Shown: positions 39,989 through 48,287, counted from the stretch's first letter. The stretch: 64,000 nt of DNA from Tisiphia sp964030975 (GCF_964030975.1 NZ_CAXIQH010000001.1:1736001-1800000); one strand, 5' to 3'. Made by a program: numbers and translations. The notes: generated by a model not told the origin, from the sequence alone.

Positions 39989-40480
39989 TTTTTTTAAATA
40001 ATCAGTTGGTATATCCCATTCTTTATCTAGTACTGCCAACCAATCTCTGACATAAGGAAAACCTTCTATGGGCAACAAAGAACCTTGGTGTAATCTTGTC
40101 ATTACATCACATGCTATTTGAATAGCCTCATAATCTTTGGTAAAAAAATAAGATTTTAATGACATACCAGAAACAGCCCTTTCAAGTAGCAGTAAACCCG
40201 TGCTTTCAGCCAAAACTTTCACACTGCCAAATCCCAAAAAAACTTTTAAGGCTAATAGCTCTCTCTTAAGCCCATCAATATCTAGCCCCAACTTTAAAAT
40301 AATCGGTTGTTCACCTTGAAAACCTTCTAAAACATAGTGGTAGCTCAAATTATCAACTGGCTTTAAGTTAGACAAGCCATATTCCTCAACCAATCCATCA
40401 ACAATTCTTGGTAAATCATCTAACCAAACTTTACCTTGATTACCATAGATATTAATGATGTTAGTTTTAAATGTTTTCAT
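39989..40480 (-). pseudogene. Aminoglycoside phosphotransferase-like kinase, truncated by IS256
   Basis: The N-terminal about 164 residues remain, with a kinase N-lobe (GEQPIILKLGLDIDGLKREL) and hinge (GLLLLERAVSGMSLKSYF) like the APH(6)/StrB (hydroxyurea/streptomycin kinase) family. The catalytic loop and metal site, expected after the DVMTRLHQGSLL region, are missing. The frame ends in GSVQKSV, encoded by the IS256 end. It should therefore be inactive. Confidence 0.8.
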
Positions 40481-40551
40481 ATTGATAGATTTGCGTTTTT
40501 CATACTAGAACAAATTAACAATATTTGCTATAGTAAAAATTAAGGTAATTA

Positions 40552-40712
40552 GACACTGTTAACAAAGCTTATTTAATTGGTGAATAAAGTCTTTTTTGCT
40601 GCAAATTATAAGATTTTTTTTGAAATAGGTATACTATTCCAGCAAAAATCTTATTAATTTTCGCTAAAAAATCCATTAATTCATCAATTAAATAAGCTTT
40701 GTTAACAGTGTC
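40552..40712. repeat. Miniature inverted-repeat element
   Basis: 161 bp with inverted repeats of about 35 bp (GACACTGTTAACAAAGCTT at the left, inverted at the right end), flanked by TA on both sides (40550-40551, 40713-40714). No ORF is present. The ends and the TA duplication fit a non-autonomous derivative of an IS5- or IS630-type element not otherwise in the window. Confidence 0.82.
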
Positions 40713-40756
40713 TAGTAGATGATTATCTTTAACTTAAAACTTACAAAATTGATATT

Positions 40757-40909
40757 ATGGGAATGAGCTTCAGCCACTTATTAGTGATCTTATTAATCAT
40801 CTTAGTATTGTTTGGTGCTGGTAAATTGCCTCAAGTAATGTCAGATCTTGCTAAAGGTCTTAAAGCTTTTAAAGAAGGAATAAAAGATGATAAGAAAAAA
40901 GATGAATAA
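40757..40909 (+). CDS. tatA: Twin-arginine translocase subunit TatA
   Basis: A 50-residue protein: one N-terminal membrane helix (SHLLVILLIILVLFGAGKLP) with the Tat hinge FGAGKLP, an amphipathic helix (MSDLAKGLKAFKEGIKD) and a short Lys/Asp tail. It forms the translocation pore for folded proteins with TatC, which is not in the window. The length is typical of rickettsial TatA. It lies just downstream of the miniature element. Confidence 0.9.
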   Translation: MGMSFSHLLVILLIILVLFGAGKLPQVMSDLAKGLKAFKEGIKDDKKKDE

Positions 40910-41021
40910 TGTCTAATAGGTTTACTATTTTTACTTGAGGCAATACTTTTGGGAATTATAATTGTTACTACACAATAATCAGTTATGAGAACAGTTAATA
41001 AAAATCTGGGGATGTTTAGAT

Positions 41022-41256
41022 CAGGGCAGTTTAAAAGTCGCAACTAATGATAGAAATGCCAAATTATAGAAACAAGTGGTTGTCATCGCGAACCACGAAG
41101 TGGCGTGGCGATCCAAATAAACAGTTTGCTGTTTTATTTTTACCGCTGCAATTTTTGGATTGCCGCGTAGCCTCTTTGCGGCTCCTCGCAATGACGACTA
41201 CTCACCTAAATAAAACTGGCTTTTTTACTATTAGTTGCGACTTTTAAATTGCCCTG
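41022..41256. repeat. Palindromic element, family B, copy 1
   Basis: 235 bp with ends CAGGGCAGTTTAAAAGTCG and its inverse, flanked by a 10-bp direct repeat ATGTTTAGAT (41012-41021, 41257-41266). The duplication shows it arrived by insertion. It contains the type-1 palindrome core, and its right end supplies the last codons of the HigA-type antitoxin gene. Confidence 0.88.
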
Positions 41257-41505
41257 ATGTTTAGATGCTATTTTTAATAATGATATAGCTGCCCCCCTAG
41301 GTTTACGTCGTCCTTGTTCCCATTCTTGTAATGTTCTAACATTAATCCCCATTAAAGCAGCAAAATCTACTTGAGAGAGGTGTAAGTGCTTTCTAATATT
41401 CACTATATCATCTTTTGTTTCTATTTTCTGTACATGCCCCTTTCCTGCCTTTATATCTTGGATGGATTGTAAAATTTCTGTTCCGATATCTCGTCTTATT
41501 TTCAT
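41206..41505 (-). CDS. HigA-type antitoxin with altered C terminus
   Basis: 99 residues with a helix-turn-helix of the XRE/HigA (NadS-like) type: KHLHLSQVDFAALMGINVRTLQEWEQGRR. The native family C terminus (LLKIASKHP...) is interrupted by the family-B element after KIASKH. The final about 16 residues (NLKVATNSKKASFI) are therefore repeat-derived. The start codon overlaps the stop of the toxin gene (ATGA). It probably still binds DNA and could repress its operon. Confidence 0.8.
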   Translation of the reverse strand: MKIRRDIGTEILQSIQDIKAGKGHVQKIETKDDIVNIRKHLHLSQVDFAALMGINVRTLQEWEQGRRKPRGAAISLLKIASKHQGNLKVATNSKKASFI

Positions 41506-41810
41506 ACCCCTAATTCCTCTTTTATTTTCTTTAAAATAGCAGTTGGAATATTTTCAGCCTCATTCTTTGCACAAATGGTTAATAACCAAATTTGTTCTTG
41601 TTTATTTTTATAGTAATAAATAATTCGAATGCCGCTGCGTTTACCTTGTCCTTTAGCCATCTATCTTATTTTTCTAGATACTCCACTGCCAGGAATAATA
41701 TCTCCTGATTTAGGGTGCAAAGCTAAATGCCATTGAAAGTCTGCATAGTCATCATCAGTTAAATACGAACTTAACAACTTATTAAATAAAGGAGATTCTA
41801 TATATTCCAT
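41502..41810 (-). pseudogene. HigB/RelE-type toxin with in-frame stop
   Basis: Reading the minus strand from ATG 41808-41810 gives MEYIESPLFNKLLSSYL... then GDIIPGSGVSRKIR. A TAG follows at 41661-41663, and the same frame continues MAKGQGKRSGIRIIYYYKN...ELGV to a TGA overlapping the antitoxin start. The family has Trp at the stop position (K-I-R-W), so a single TGG to TAG change explains it. All the rest of the toxin is intact, which suggests recent loss or suppression. Confidence 0.82.
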
Positions 41811-41848
41811 ATTAATATTATTACGTCATTGACGTATAAAGTCAAATA

Positions 41849-42844
41849 TTATTTTAAACTAATCAACAGCCCTCTATCTAGACCTTCTAGATCTTTATAA
41901 ACTTGCCGAATCGTATAGCCATGATTCATAAAAATTTCTGTAACAGATACCGCTTGATTAAAGCCAATTTCTAAAAATAATTTACCGTTTTGTTTTAAAA
42001 ACTTCTTGGCTTCTTTAGCAATTATATAATATGCCGCTAAACCATTATTTTCAGCAAATAAGGCTAAGTGGGGTTCATATTTTAGGGTCTCAGGAGACAT
42101 ATAAACAGTATCATCAAAGGAAATATAGGGCGGATTACTTACGATGATATCAAATTCTTGCTTTGCTAAATTCTCAAACCAGTTACTGTTAATTATTGTC
42201 AATCTATCAATAACTTGATGTTTTATGGCATTTTGGCAAGCAATAGTAATAGCTTCGTTACTTATATCAGTAGCAGTTACATTGACATTGATATTAGCAT
42301 TTAGCATTTCCAATAATAAGCTTACAGCAATACAACCACTACCAGTGCCAAGTTCTAATATTGCTAGCTCTACCCTGATGTCATCTCCGCTTAACTTACT
42401 GTCATCCCTGCGAAAGCAGGGATCTAGATTCCCGCCTACGCGGGAATGACAAGGAACACTAGAACGAGATAGGGCTGGAGGAATGCTAGTCGGGTTGGCT
42501 ATAACATCCTTTAAAATTGCATCTACAAGAGTCTCGGTATCTTGCCGAGGAATAAGCACTTTATCATTTATAATAAATTGGTAACTATAAAATTCTTTAT
42601 ATCCTACAATATAGGCTATTGGCTCTAGTAATGTACGTCTATTAACCAAATTTGCAAAAATAGTTTGTTGTTGCTGTGTTAATTCTTCTTCTGACCTTGC
42701 TAATAAATATTCAATAGATTTATCAGTCGCATGTTGTATCAATATGCGTGATTCTAAGCTGGCTGATTTAATACCTACTGCTTGCAATTTGCTAGTAGCA
42801 TAAATTAAGGACTCTTTTATACTTTCATTTGAGTATATATTCAC
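41849..42844 (-). CDS. prmC: Release factor glutamine methyltransferase
   Basis: 331 residues from a GTG start that overlaps the rluD stop codon (GTGA). The methyltransferase motif I (ILELGTGSGCIAVSLL) and the HemK signature NPPY (FDIIVSNPPYISFDD) are intact. It methylates the GGQ glutamine of release factors. About 42 residues ahead of motif I (ANPTSIPPAL...CHSRVGGNLDPCFRRDD) are encoded by a palindromic repeat. In Rickettsia species I know, PrmC is fused to a C-terminal TrmB domain; here the frame ends after PrmC (GLDRGLLISLK). Confidence 0.88.
   Translation of the reverse strand: MNIYSNESIKESLIYATSKLQAVGIKSASLESRILIQHATDKSIEYLLARSEEELTQQQQTIFANLVNRRTLLEPIAYIVGYKEFYSYQFIINDKVLIPRQDTETLVDAILKDVIANPTSIPPALSRSSVPCHSRVGGNLDPCFRRDDSKLSGDDIRVELAILELGTGSGCIAVSLLLEMLNANINVNVTATDISNEAITIACQNAIKHQVIDRLTIINSNWFENLAKQEFDIIVSNPPYISFDDTVYMSPETLKYEPHLALFAENNGLAAYYIIAKEAKKFLKQNGKLFLEIGFNQAVSVTEIFMNHGYTIRQVYKDLEGLDRGLLISLK
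42376..42500. repeat. Palindromic repeat inserted in frame in prmC
   Basis: A type-2 palindrome (CATCCCTGCGAAAGCAGGG, then GATTCCCGCCTACGCGGGAA) lies inside the coding frame without a stop. It encodes the Ser/Pro/Arg-rich segment of PrmC just before motif I, on the protein surface side of the N-terminal helical domain boundary. Borders are approximate. Confidence 0.85.
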
Positions 42845-43779
42845 GCAATTATCTCCGTAATATCCAGCGGTAGGGGTGATTCAAATTCTAACAATTTACC
42901 ACTTACCGGGTGGGAAAAACTTATATACCAAGAATGTAATGCCTGCCTCTTGAAATCGACTAGTTTTTGTGGTACTATGCTATAATTACGGCTAACTTTT
43001 CTGCTATTATTACCATAGGTTTGGTCTCCTACCACAGAATGTTTTAAATGACTCAATTGCACTCTGATTTGATGAGTTCGTCCGGTAGTAAGCCGACATT
43101 CTACCATACTTATAATACCATTAAAAAATATTTCCTCTGTCTTATAATGAGTAACCGCCTCTTTACCACCAAATTTTAAAATAGTCATTTTTTGCCGTAA
43201 GATACGGTCTCTGCCAATATTATTTCTTATAACTCCTTCTTGCGGATTAATAATACCCCAAACTAATGCTTTATACTTGCGTATAAGATTACGACTTTCT
43301 ATCTGTTTTGCAAGATGTACATGGGCAAAATTATTCTTTGCTACCACCATAAGCCCTGATGTATCTTTATCCAAACGATGAACGATGCCTGGTCTTTCTA
43401 ACCCTCCTATAGTAGATAAAGATTTTGCATGGTGTAATAGGGCATTTACCAAAGTATCTTGGTGGTTACCACTACCAGGATGTACTGTCATACCAGCTGC
43501 TTTATTGATCACCATTAAATCTTCATCTTCATAAAAAATATCAAGTTTAATATCAGCTTCCTGCATTGTTAATGGCTCAGGAACTTTAAAAAATACTGAG
43601 ATAATGTCATTCTCCTTGACCTTAAAGTTAGAATCAGAAATAATCAAACTATTAACTTGTACTTGGAAGTCACTTATCATCTTCTGAACTTGGCTTCTAG
43701 ATGTTTCATCGATAAGACTTACCAAAGCCTTATCAAGTCTAAAACCATCTAGATTTTTGGGTATGTTATATTCTTCCAT
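42841..43779 (-). CDS. rluD: 23S rRNA pseudouridine synthase, RluD type
   Basis: 312 residues from ATG 43779. An N-terminal S4 domain (GFRLDKALVSLI) is followed by the RluA-family core with the catalytic Asp in GIVHRLDKDTSGLMVVAKN. The RluD-like leader VHPGSGNHQDTLVNALLHH also favours RluD over RluC. It isomerises uridines in helix 69 of 23S rRNA in its family. It precedes prmC with a 4-base overlap and is divergent from the glycosylase gene, 26 bp away. Confidence 0.85.
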   Translation of the reverse strand: MEEYNIPKNLDGFRLDKALVSLIDETSRSQVQKMISDFQVQVNSLIISDSNFKVKENDIISVFFKVPEPLTMQEADIKLDIFYEDEDLMVINKAAGMTVHPGSGNHQDTLVNALLHHAKSLSTIGGLERPGIVHRLDKDTSGLMVVAKNNFAHVHLAKQIESRNLIRKYKALVWGIINPQEGVIRNNIGRDRILRQKMTILKFGGKEAVTHYKTEEIFFNGIISMVECRLTTGRTHQIRVQLSHLKHSVVGDQTYGNNSRKVSRNYSIVPQKLVDFKRQALHSWYISFSHPVSGKLLEFESPLPLDITEIIA

Positions 43780-43805
43780 TACTTGAAATATTTTAAAATA
43801 ATAAA

Positions 43806-44672
43806 ATGACTCATTTAACAAAAAAAATCAACCAACTAAAATGGTTACAAGCAATTGGTATAGATTATTATTTGTCAGAATCAACTATTAATCAGCAAAA
43901 AATACAAATTAATTCTAATATTAAAGCTAAGCCGATTAGCATTCCACCAGCTCCTCGTTCCAATAGTCCTGGTCATTCCAACACTCTTAATCATTCCAGC
44001 CCCCCTGGTCATTCTCGCGTAGGCGGGAATCCAGAGCCTGTACGGAAACAGGATGACATCATTTCGTTGTCTAGATCTTTGGCTGATTCAGCCGGCAATC
44101 TAGAAGAATTAAAAACACTATTAATGGATTTTAACGGTTGTGATTTAAAGAAATTAGCTAATAAAACCGTATTTGCTGATGGCAATCCACAAAGTTCTAT
44201 AATGTTTATTGGAGAAGCACCAGGCAGCAACGAAGATGCAGAAGGGATACCATTTTGCGGCGAAAGTGGTAAATTACTCGATAATGTCTTAGCCTCTATC
44301 AATATTTCAAGAAAACATAATGCCTATATTACCAATACAGTATTTTGGCGACCACCAGCCAACCGCCAACCGACACCAGAAGAAATAGATATTTGCCGAC
44401 CTTTTGTTGAAAAGCATATCGCTTTAATAAACCCAAAACTAATTGTTTTAGTGGGAAATGTTGCAGCAACTAGCTTACTTGGCAAAAATGCTGGTATAAG
44501 TAAAATCAGACAAGAATATTATTTATATACCAATCAGTATCTTACCAAGCCAATTCAAACCACTTCTATCTTCCATCCTGCCTATCTTCTTAGACAACCA
44601 ATGCAGAAAAAAGCCACCTGGTATGATTTAATAAAAATCCATGATTATATTAATACAAATATCGGGATATAA
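43806..44672 (+). CDS. Family-4 uracil-DNA glycosylase with repeat-encoded insert
   Basis: 288 residues. The glycosylase core carries motif A (FIGEAPGSNEDAEGIPFCGESG), the TNTVFWRPPANRQP segment, and the C-terminal motif (TTSIFHPAYLLRQP). Such enzymes remove uracil from DNA and use an iron-sulfur cluster in many members. Residues about 43-85 (PISIPPAPRSN...GHSRVGGNPEPVRKQDD) come from an in-frame palindromic repeat like that in prmC. The insert precedes the catalytic core, so activity may be retained. Confidence 0.85.
   Translation: MTHLTKKINQLKWLQAIGIDYYLSESTINQQKIQINSNIKAKPISIPPAPRSNSPGHSNTLNHSSPPGHSRVGGNPEPVRKQDDIISLSRSLADSAGNLEELKTLLMDFNGCDLKKLANKTVFADGNPQSSIMFIGEAPGSNEDAEGIPFCGESGKLLDNVLASINISRKHNAYITNTVFWRPPANRQPTPEEIDICRPFVEKHIALINPKLIVLVGNVAATSLLGKNAGISKIRQEYYLYTNQYLTKPIQTTSIFHPAYLLRQPMQKKATWYDLIKIHDYINTNIGI
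43927..44075. repeat. Palindromic repeat inserted in frame in the glycosylase gene
   Basis: A type-2 palindrome centred on TCTCGCGTAGGCGGGAATCC with flanking repeats. The translated SIPPAPRS and GHSRVGGNPEP match SIPPALSRS and CHSRVGGNLDP in prmC, meaning the same strand and frame are used. Borders are approximate. Confidence 0.85.
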
Positions 44673-45156
44673 AACTAACCCGCTTGGCATTTATCCATAG
44701 TAAACTAAAGTAATGTGTCATCCCAGCGTAGGCGTGGATCTAAAATAGAGCCAAAAAAGCCCTGAGATATTATAGATTTCCGCCTCAGCTAGGAATGACC
44801 TCTTTTCCGTTGAAATAAATATAGTTATGCTCATAGGATTAGGTGATAAAGAACATAACGATTGTAAGTTGTCATTCCCGCGAAGGCGGGAATCTAGATA
44901 CCTGCTTTCGCAGGTATGACACAAAGTTTGTATCACCTAATTCAATAGGTTTCACTATACCTGCTTTCGTAGGGATGACAAGCTTGGTACTGTGATTAGG
45001 TTATAAAAACTTTGTAAATCCATAAGGTTTTTGACAAAATAGGGTGAAAATCTTATGGATTTTGATGTGATTTTTAACCGCAAACATGTATTACCTCTCA
45101 TGCCTACAGCCTTTTTGACGGAGCGACTAAATAACTCAACAGTACGGGTGCTAGGG
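44673..45156. repeat. Repeat-filled intergenic region
   Basis: No gene. Contains a type-2 palindrome (about 44720-44800) and a family-E element (about 44822-44958, CTCATAGGATTAGGTGATA to TATCACCTAATTCAATAGG). The inverted end of the IS5-like miniature element also lies here (about 44960-45128, ending TTTTTGACGGAGCGACTA). The last 170 bp are the reverse complement of 20444-20615 with few differences. Confidence 0.75.
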
Positions 45157-45390
45157 CAGGGCAGTTTAAAAGTCGCAACTAATGATATAAGAATCTGTTT
45201 TAAGAAATGCATAAACGTCATTGCGAGGAGCCGCTTCGCTACGACACGGCAATCCAAAAAATTGCAACGACAAAAATACAACAACAAGCTGTTTATTTGG
45301 ATCGCCACGCCACTTCGTGGCTCGCGATGACGGTTATTCGTTTCTATAATCTAGTATTTTATATCATTAGTTGCGACTTTTAAACTGCCC
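45157..45390. repeat. Palindromic element, family B, copy 2
   Basis: 234 bp with ends CAGGGCAGTTTAAAAGTCG and its inverse. It is flanked by GTGCTAGG on both sides (45148-45155 and 45391-45398), a target duplication. The type-1 core inside (GCGAGGAGCCGCTTCGCTAC against GCCACTTCGTGGCTCGC) is nearly the same as at 1511-1617. It landed between the arms of a hairpin (GACTAAATAACT and AGTTATTTAGTC). Confidence 0.88.
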
Positions 45391-45403
45391 TGGTGCTAGG
45401 TAG

Positions 45404-46006
45404 TTATTTAGTCATTGATTGTTGCGTCCCTTTACCCATAGCAGCATTTTTTATTGTAGATCCTAGATTAACAACACTCTCTGCAACTTTTCCCACGGCT
45501 ATAGCATTGTTTAAAGTACTTTTAACTATAGTACTAACTGCCTTACATGAACATTTTATTACATCCGCCACTGCATTTAAAATTTTATTATTTTTGATAG
45601 CATTGACAGGCTCCTCAAATATTTTCTCAACTTTCTTCAGTTGATCCTTAGCAAATTTCTCTAGCCGCCCAATGGGACTTTTCTCATATTGTTCAGCACT
45701 TCTTTGGTCAGCAAAATCTCTTATGGGGCTACCAGGTACAGTGTCAGTATATTCTTTTACCTCTTTTCTTGCTTTGTCAAACCCATCTTTAAAACCTTGT
45801 AAGAGAGATTGTGCTTTTTCACCTTGCAGTTTGGCCACTCCTTTTAATGGTGTAATTTTCTTCAGCTCTTCCTCTGCTGCTTTTAAACACTCTGCAATTT
45901 TACTTAAAGCTATATCCAAATCTGTATCAACCCTTGGCAAAGGTTCTGGGGACTTCTTCGTTTCCCCCGGAGCCTTCATGTCGTCCTCATTTATCTGCTT
46001 ACCCAT
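45404..46006 (-). CDS. Hypothetical protein, helical and charged
   Basis: 200 residues with no recognised domain. The N terminus is polar with Pro (PGETKKSPEPLPRVD). It continues as amphipathic helices rich in Lys/Glu and Ala (ECLKAAEEELKKIT, LLQGFKDGFDKARKEVKEY), ending in a mildly hydrophobic Ala/Val-rich helix (NNAIAVGKVAESVVNLGSTI). No signal peptide or clear membrane segment. It could be a Rickettsia-specific protein or secreted effector; nothing in the sequence decides this. Confidence 0.6.
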   Translation of the reverse strand: MGKQINEDDMKAPGETKKSPEPLPRVDTDLDIALSKIAECLKAAEEELKKITPLKGVAKLQGEKAQSLLQGFKDGFDKARKEVKEYTDTVPGSPIRDFADQRSAEQYEKSPIGRLEKFAKDQLKKVEKIFEEPVNAIKNNKILNAVADVIKCSCKAVSTIVKSTLNNAIAVGKVAESVVNLGSTIKNAAMGKGTQQSMTK

Positions 46007-46074
46007 AATCTTCTCTATATTTAGTTAAAACCTTCAGTGAAAATTCTAGCAGAAAATTTCCCTTATCTCAATCA

Positions 46075-46743
46075 TTAAAAATCTAAATCTGCATAGCATG
46101 TGGGTGGAGTAAAACCTGGTATTTTATCGTGTAATAGGGAACGAAAGCTAGGTCGAGATTTGATGATTGCATACCAATGACGAATAGGTGACCATTTGTC
46201 CCAGTTAATTTCACCGAAATAATCTAGAACTGATATATGACAGGCGGCAGCTATATCTGCACAACTTAAGGAATTTGATGCAATAAAGCTACGTAGTTCC
46301 AATAAACTAGACATATAGGTTAAATGATGCGATAGATTAGTCTTTGCTGCTCTAAGAAAATCGGTTCTAGGACCACCTAATTGGCAGGATGATCTTACTA
46401 TTTTTTCATCGATAATAATTTTTGTTACTTCGCGGTAAAATTTTTCATTAAACCAACTGAGTAATCGACGGATTTCGCATCTAATATCAAAATCTTCGTC
46501 CATAAAATTAAAATTTGGATATTTTTCATGAAAATACTCAGTGATCGGATAGATTCCTGCTATAATTAAATTGGATGCCTCTTGTAAGACCGGTAAAGTA
46601 CCCGCCTGATTTAAAGACAAAAATTCCTGATTCCTCTGCCAATAATCCTCTTTAATCATAGTAAATTGAACATCTATCTCTTTCAACAACACTCGAACCT
46701 GACGCGATAATGGACAAATAGGATAATGATATAATTTCCTCAA
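46075..46743 (-). CDS. Glutathione S-transferase family protein
   Basis: 222 residues from a TTG start. The thioredoxin-like N domain has YPICPLSRQVRVLLKE (Cys/Ser redox position) and the conserved Pro of the glutathione site (AGTLPVLQE). An all-helical C domain with the N-capping motif SCADIAAACHISVLDY follows. It probably uses glutathione for conjugation or reduction. It lies downstream of ychF on the same strand, 14 bp away. Confidence 0.85.
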   Translation of the reverse strand: MRKLYHYPICPLSRQVRVLLKEIDVQFTMIKEDYWQRNQEFLSLNQAGTLPVLQEASNLIIAGIYPITEYFHEKYPNFNFMDEDFDIRCEIRRLLSWFNEKFYREVTKIIIDEKIVRSSCQLGGPRTDFLRAAKTNLSHHLTYMSSLLELRSFIASNSLSCADIAAACHISVLDYFGEINWDKWSPIRHWYAIIKSRPSFRSLLHDKIPGFTPPTCYADLDF

Positions 46744-46757
46744 TTAACTACCCTTTT

Positions 46758-47852
46758 TTAAACATTAAACCTAAAATGCACTACATCCCCATCCTGCATT
46801 TTATATTCCTTTCCCTCTAAACGCATTTTACCCATTTCTTTAGCTTTTACTTCCCCATTAAACTTTATATAATCCTGATAGCTAATAACTTCAGCCCGGA
46901 TAAAACCTTTCTCAAAATCAGTATGAATAATACCAGCTGCTTTAGGAGCCAGCGTACCATTACTAAAAGTCCAGGCATGTGTTTCTTTTGGACCAACAGT
47001 AAAAAAACTTTTTAGTTCTAATAAATTATACATTTCTTTTATAATTTTACTCAGACCTGTTTCCACAAGCCCTATACTATTTAAGAACTCAATTTTTTCT
47101 TCTTTACTTTCCAAAACTGCAATATCCGCTTCAATTTTTGATGAAATGAGAACATGTTTTGCCCCTTCTTCTTCAGCTTTTTTTGCTACAAGCTCAGTAA
47201 GTTTATTGCCAGTAATTGCATCATTTTCCAAGACATTACAAGCATATAAAACCGGCTTAGAAGTCAATAATTGTAATTGATCTAACGCCTCTTTGCTATA
47301 ATTTTTTATGCTACGTACTGGTTTACCTATCGCTAGAGTCGCTTGAATTTCTTTTAATAATTCTACTTGATCTTTTAAGGCTTTATCGCCTGTTTTCAAA
47401 CGTTTCTCAGCATTTGTTAAGCGTTTTTCTACCGATTCAAGATCTGCTAAAATTAATTCTGTGTCTATTATTTCAGCATCATATATTGGATCAATCTTAT
47501 TATGCACATGAGTAATATCTATATCCTCAAAACAACGTAGTACGTGCAAAATAGCATCGACCTCTCGTATGTGAGATAAAAACTTATTACCAAGCCCTTC
47601 ACCTTTACTTGCCCCTTTTACCAAACCGGCAATATCGACAACTTCTATATAAGTAGGGATAATTTTAGTAGAATTAGCAATAGCTGCCAACTCATTTAGC
47701 CTAACATCTGGTACCGATACTATAGCAGAATTTGGTTCTATAGTGCAGAAAGGATAATTAGCCGCTTCTGCTGCAATACTGGAAGTTAAAGCATTAAATA
47801 GAGTTGATTTTCCTACATTTGGCAAACCAACAATACCACATCTTAATGTCAT
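46758..47852 (-). CDS. ychF: Ribosome-binding GTPase/ATPase YchF (Obg family)
   Basis: 364 residues. P-loop GLPNVGKSTLFNALT, switch segment FCTIEPNSAIVSVPD and G3 VDIAGLVKGASKGEGLGNKF are present. NVLE replaces the usual NKxD, the change that gives this family ATP preference. A coiled-coil domain and a C-terminal TGS-like domain (AAGIIHTDFEKGFIRAEV) follow. It overlaps the GNAT gene by 4 bases and belongs to a run with pth and rplY, a common bacterial grouping. Confidence 0.95.
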   Translation of the reverse strand: MTLRCGIVGLPNVGKSTLFNALTSSIAAEAANYPFCTIEPNSAIVSVPDVRLNELAAIANSTKIIPTYIEVVDIAGLVKGASKGEGLGNKFLSHIREVDAILHVLRCFEDIDITHVHNKIDPIYDAEIIDTELILADLESVEKRLTNAEKRLKTGDKALKDQVELLKEIQATLAIGKPVRSIKNYSKEALDQLQLLTSKPVLYACNVLENDAITGNKLTELVAKKAEEEGAKHVLISSKIEADIAVLESKEEKIEFLNSIGLVETGLSKIIKEMYNLLELKSFFTVGPKETHAWTFSNGTLAPKAAGIIHTDFEKGFIRAEVISYQDYIKFNGEVKAKEMGKMRLEGKEYKMQDGDVVHFRFNV

Positions 47853-48283
47853 AAATCTTTCCTTAAATAATATACTTCCGAATCTTTATCATAGCCACTT
47901 CTTACAAACTCTAGTTTAAAACCTAATTTTTCATAAAATGGCCTGGCTTGCCAATCAGTAGTAATCACGGTCATAAATTTACAATTACGTTTTCGTGCTA
48001 CATCTTCCGCCTTTGCCATCAGTAAAGTGCCATAATTCTGACCACGGAAATTCTCAGAAATCCATAACATGTCAATATACAAACAACCATAAAAACTCTT
48101 GCCATCTACACCGGCAACAAAGTTTTTATCATTATCAAAACACGCAAAGGAAAATGATTTTATAGCATCAAGTCCCTTCTTGACTTTAGCCTGCTCATTT
48201 AAACCATCCTCCATTATCTTCATATATTGGGCATCTATGCTATTATCGGCATAGACTATTTCTATATCTAATTGTTTCTCCAT
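47849..48283 (-). CDS. GNAT-family N-acetyltransferase
   Basis: 144 residues with the acetyl-CoA binding motif A (LWISENFRGQNYGTLLMAKAEDVA, the R/Q-x-x-G-x-G/A form) and a C-terminal FYEKLGFK motif typical of GNAT enzymes. Substrate unknown. It is placed between pth and ychF, 4-5 bases from each, so it is part of the same transcript. Confidence 0.87.
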   Translation of the reverse strand: MEKQLDIEIVYADNSIDAQYMKIMEDGLNEQAKVKKGLDAIKSFSFACFDNDKNFVAGVDGKSFYGCLYIDMLWISENFRGQNYGTLLMAKAEDVARKRNCKFMTVITTDWQARPFYEKLGFKLEFVRSGYDKDSEVYYLRKDL

Positions 48284-48287
48284 AATT

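Noticed and set aside
40831..41043. A 70-residue minus-strand ORF
   Set aside because: It overlaps tatA on the opposite strand and begins in the family-B repeat; part may be the displaced original antitoxin tail, but there is no support for a gene.
44673..45403. CRISPR-like array because of repeated short sequences
   Set aside because: The repeats are inverted, unequal and not regularly spaced; they are nested palindromic elements, and no cas gene is present.
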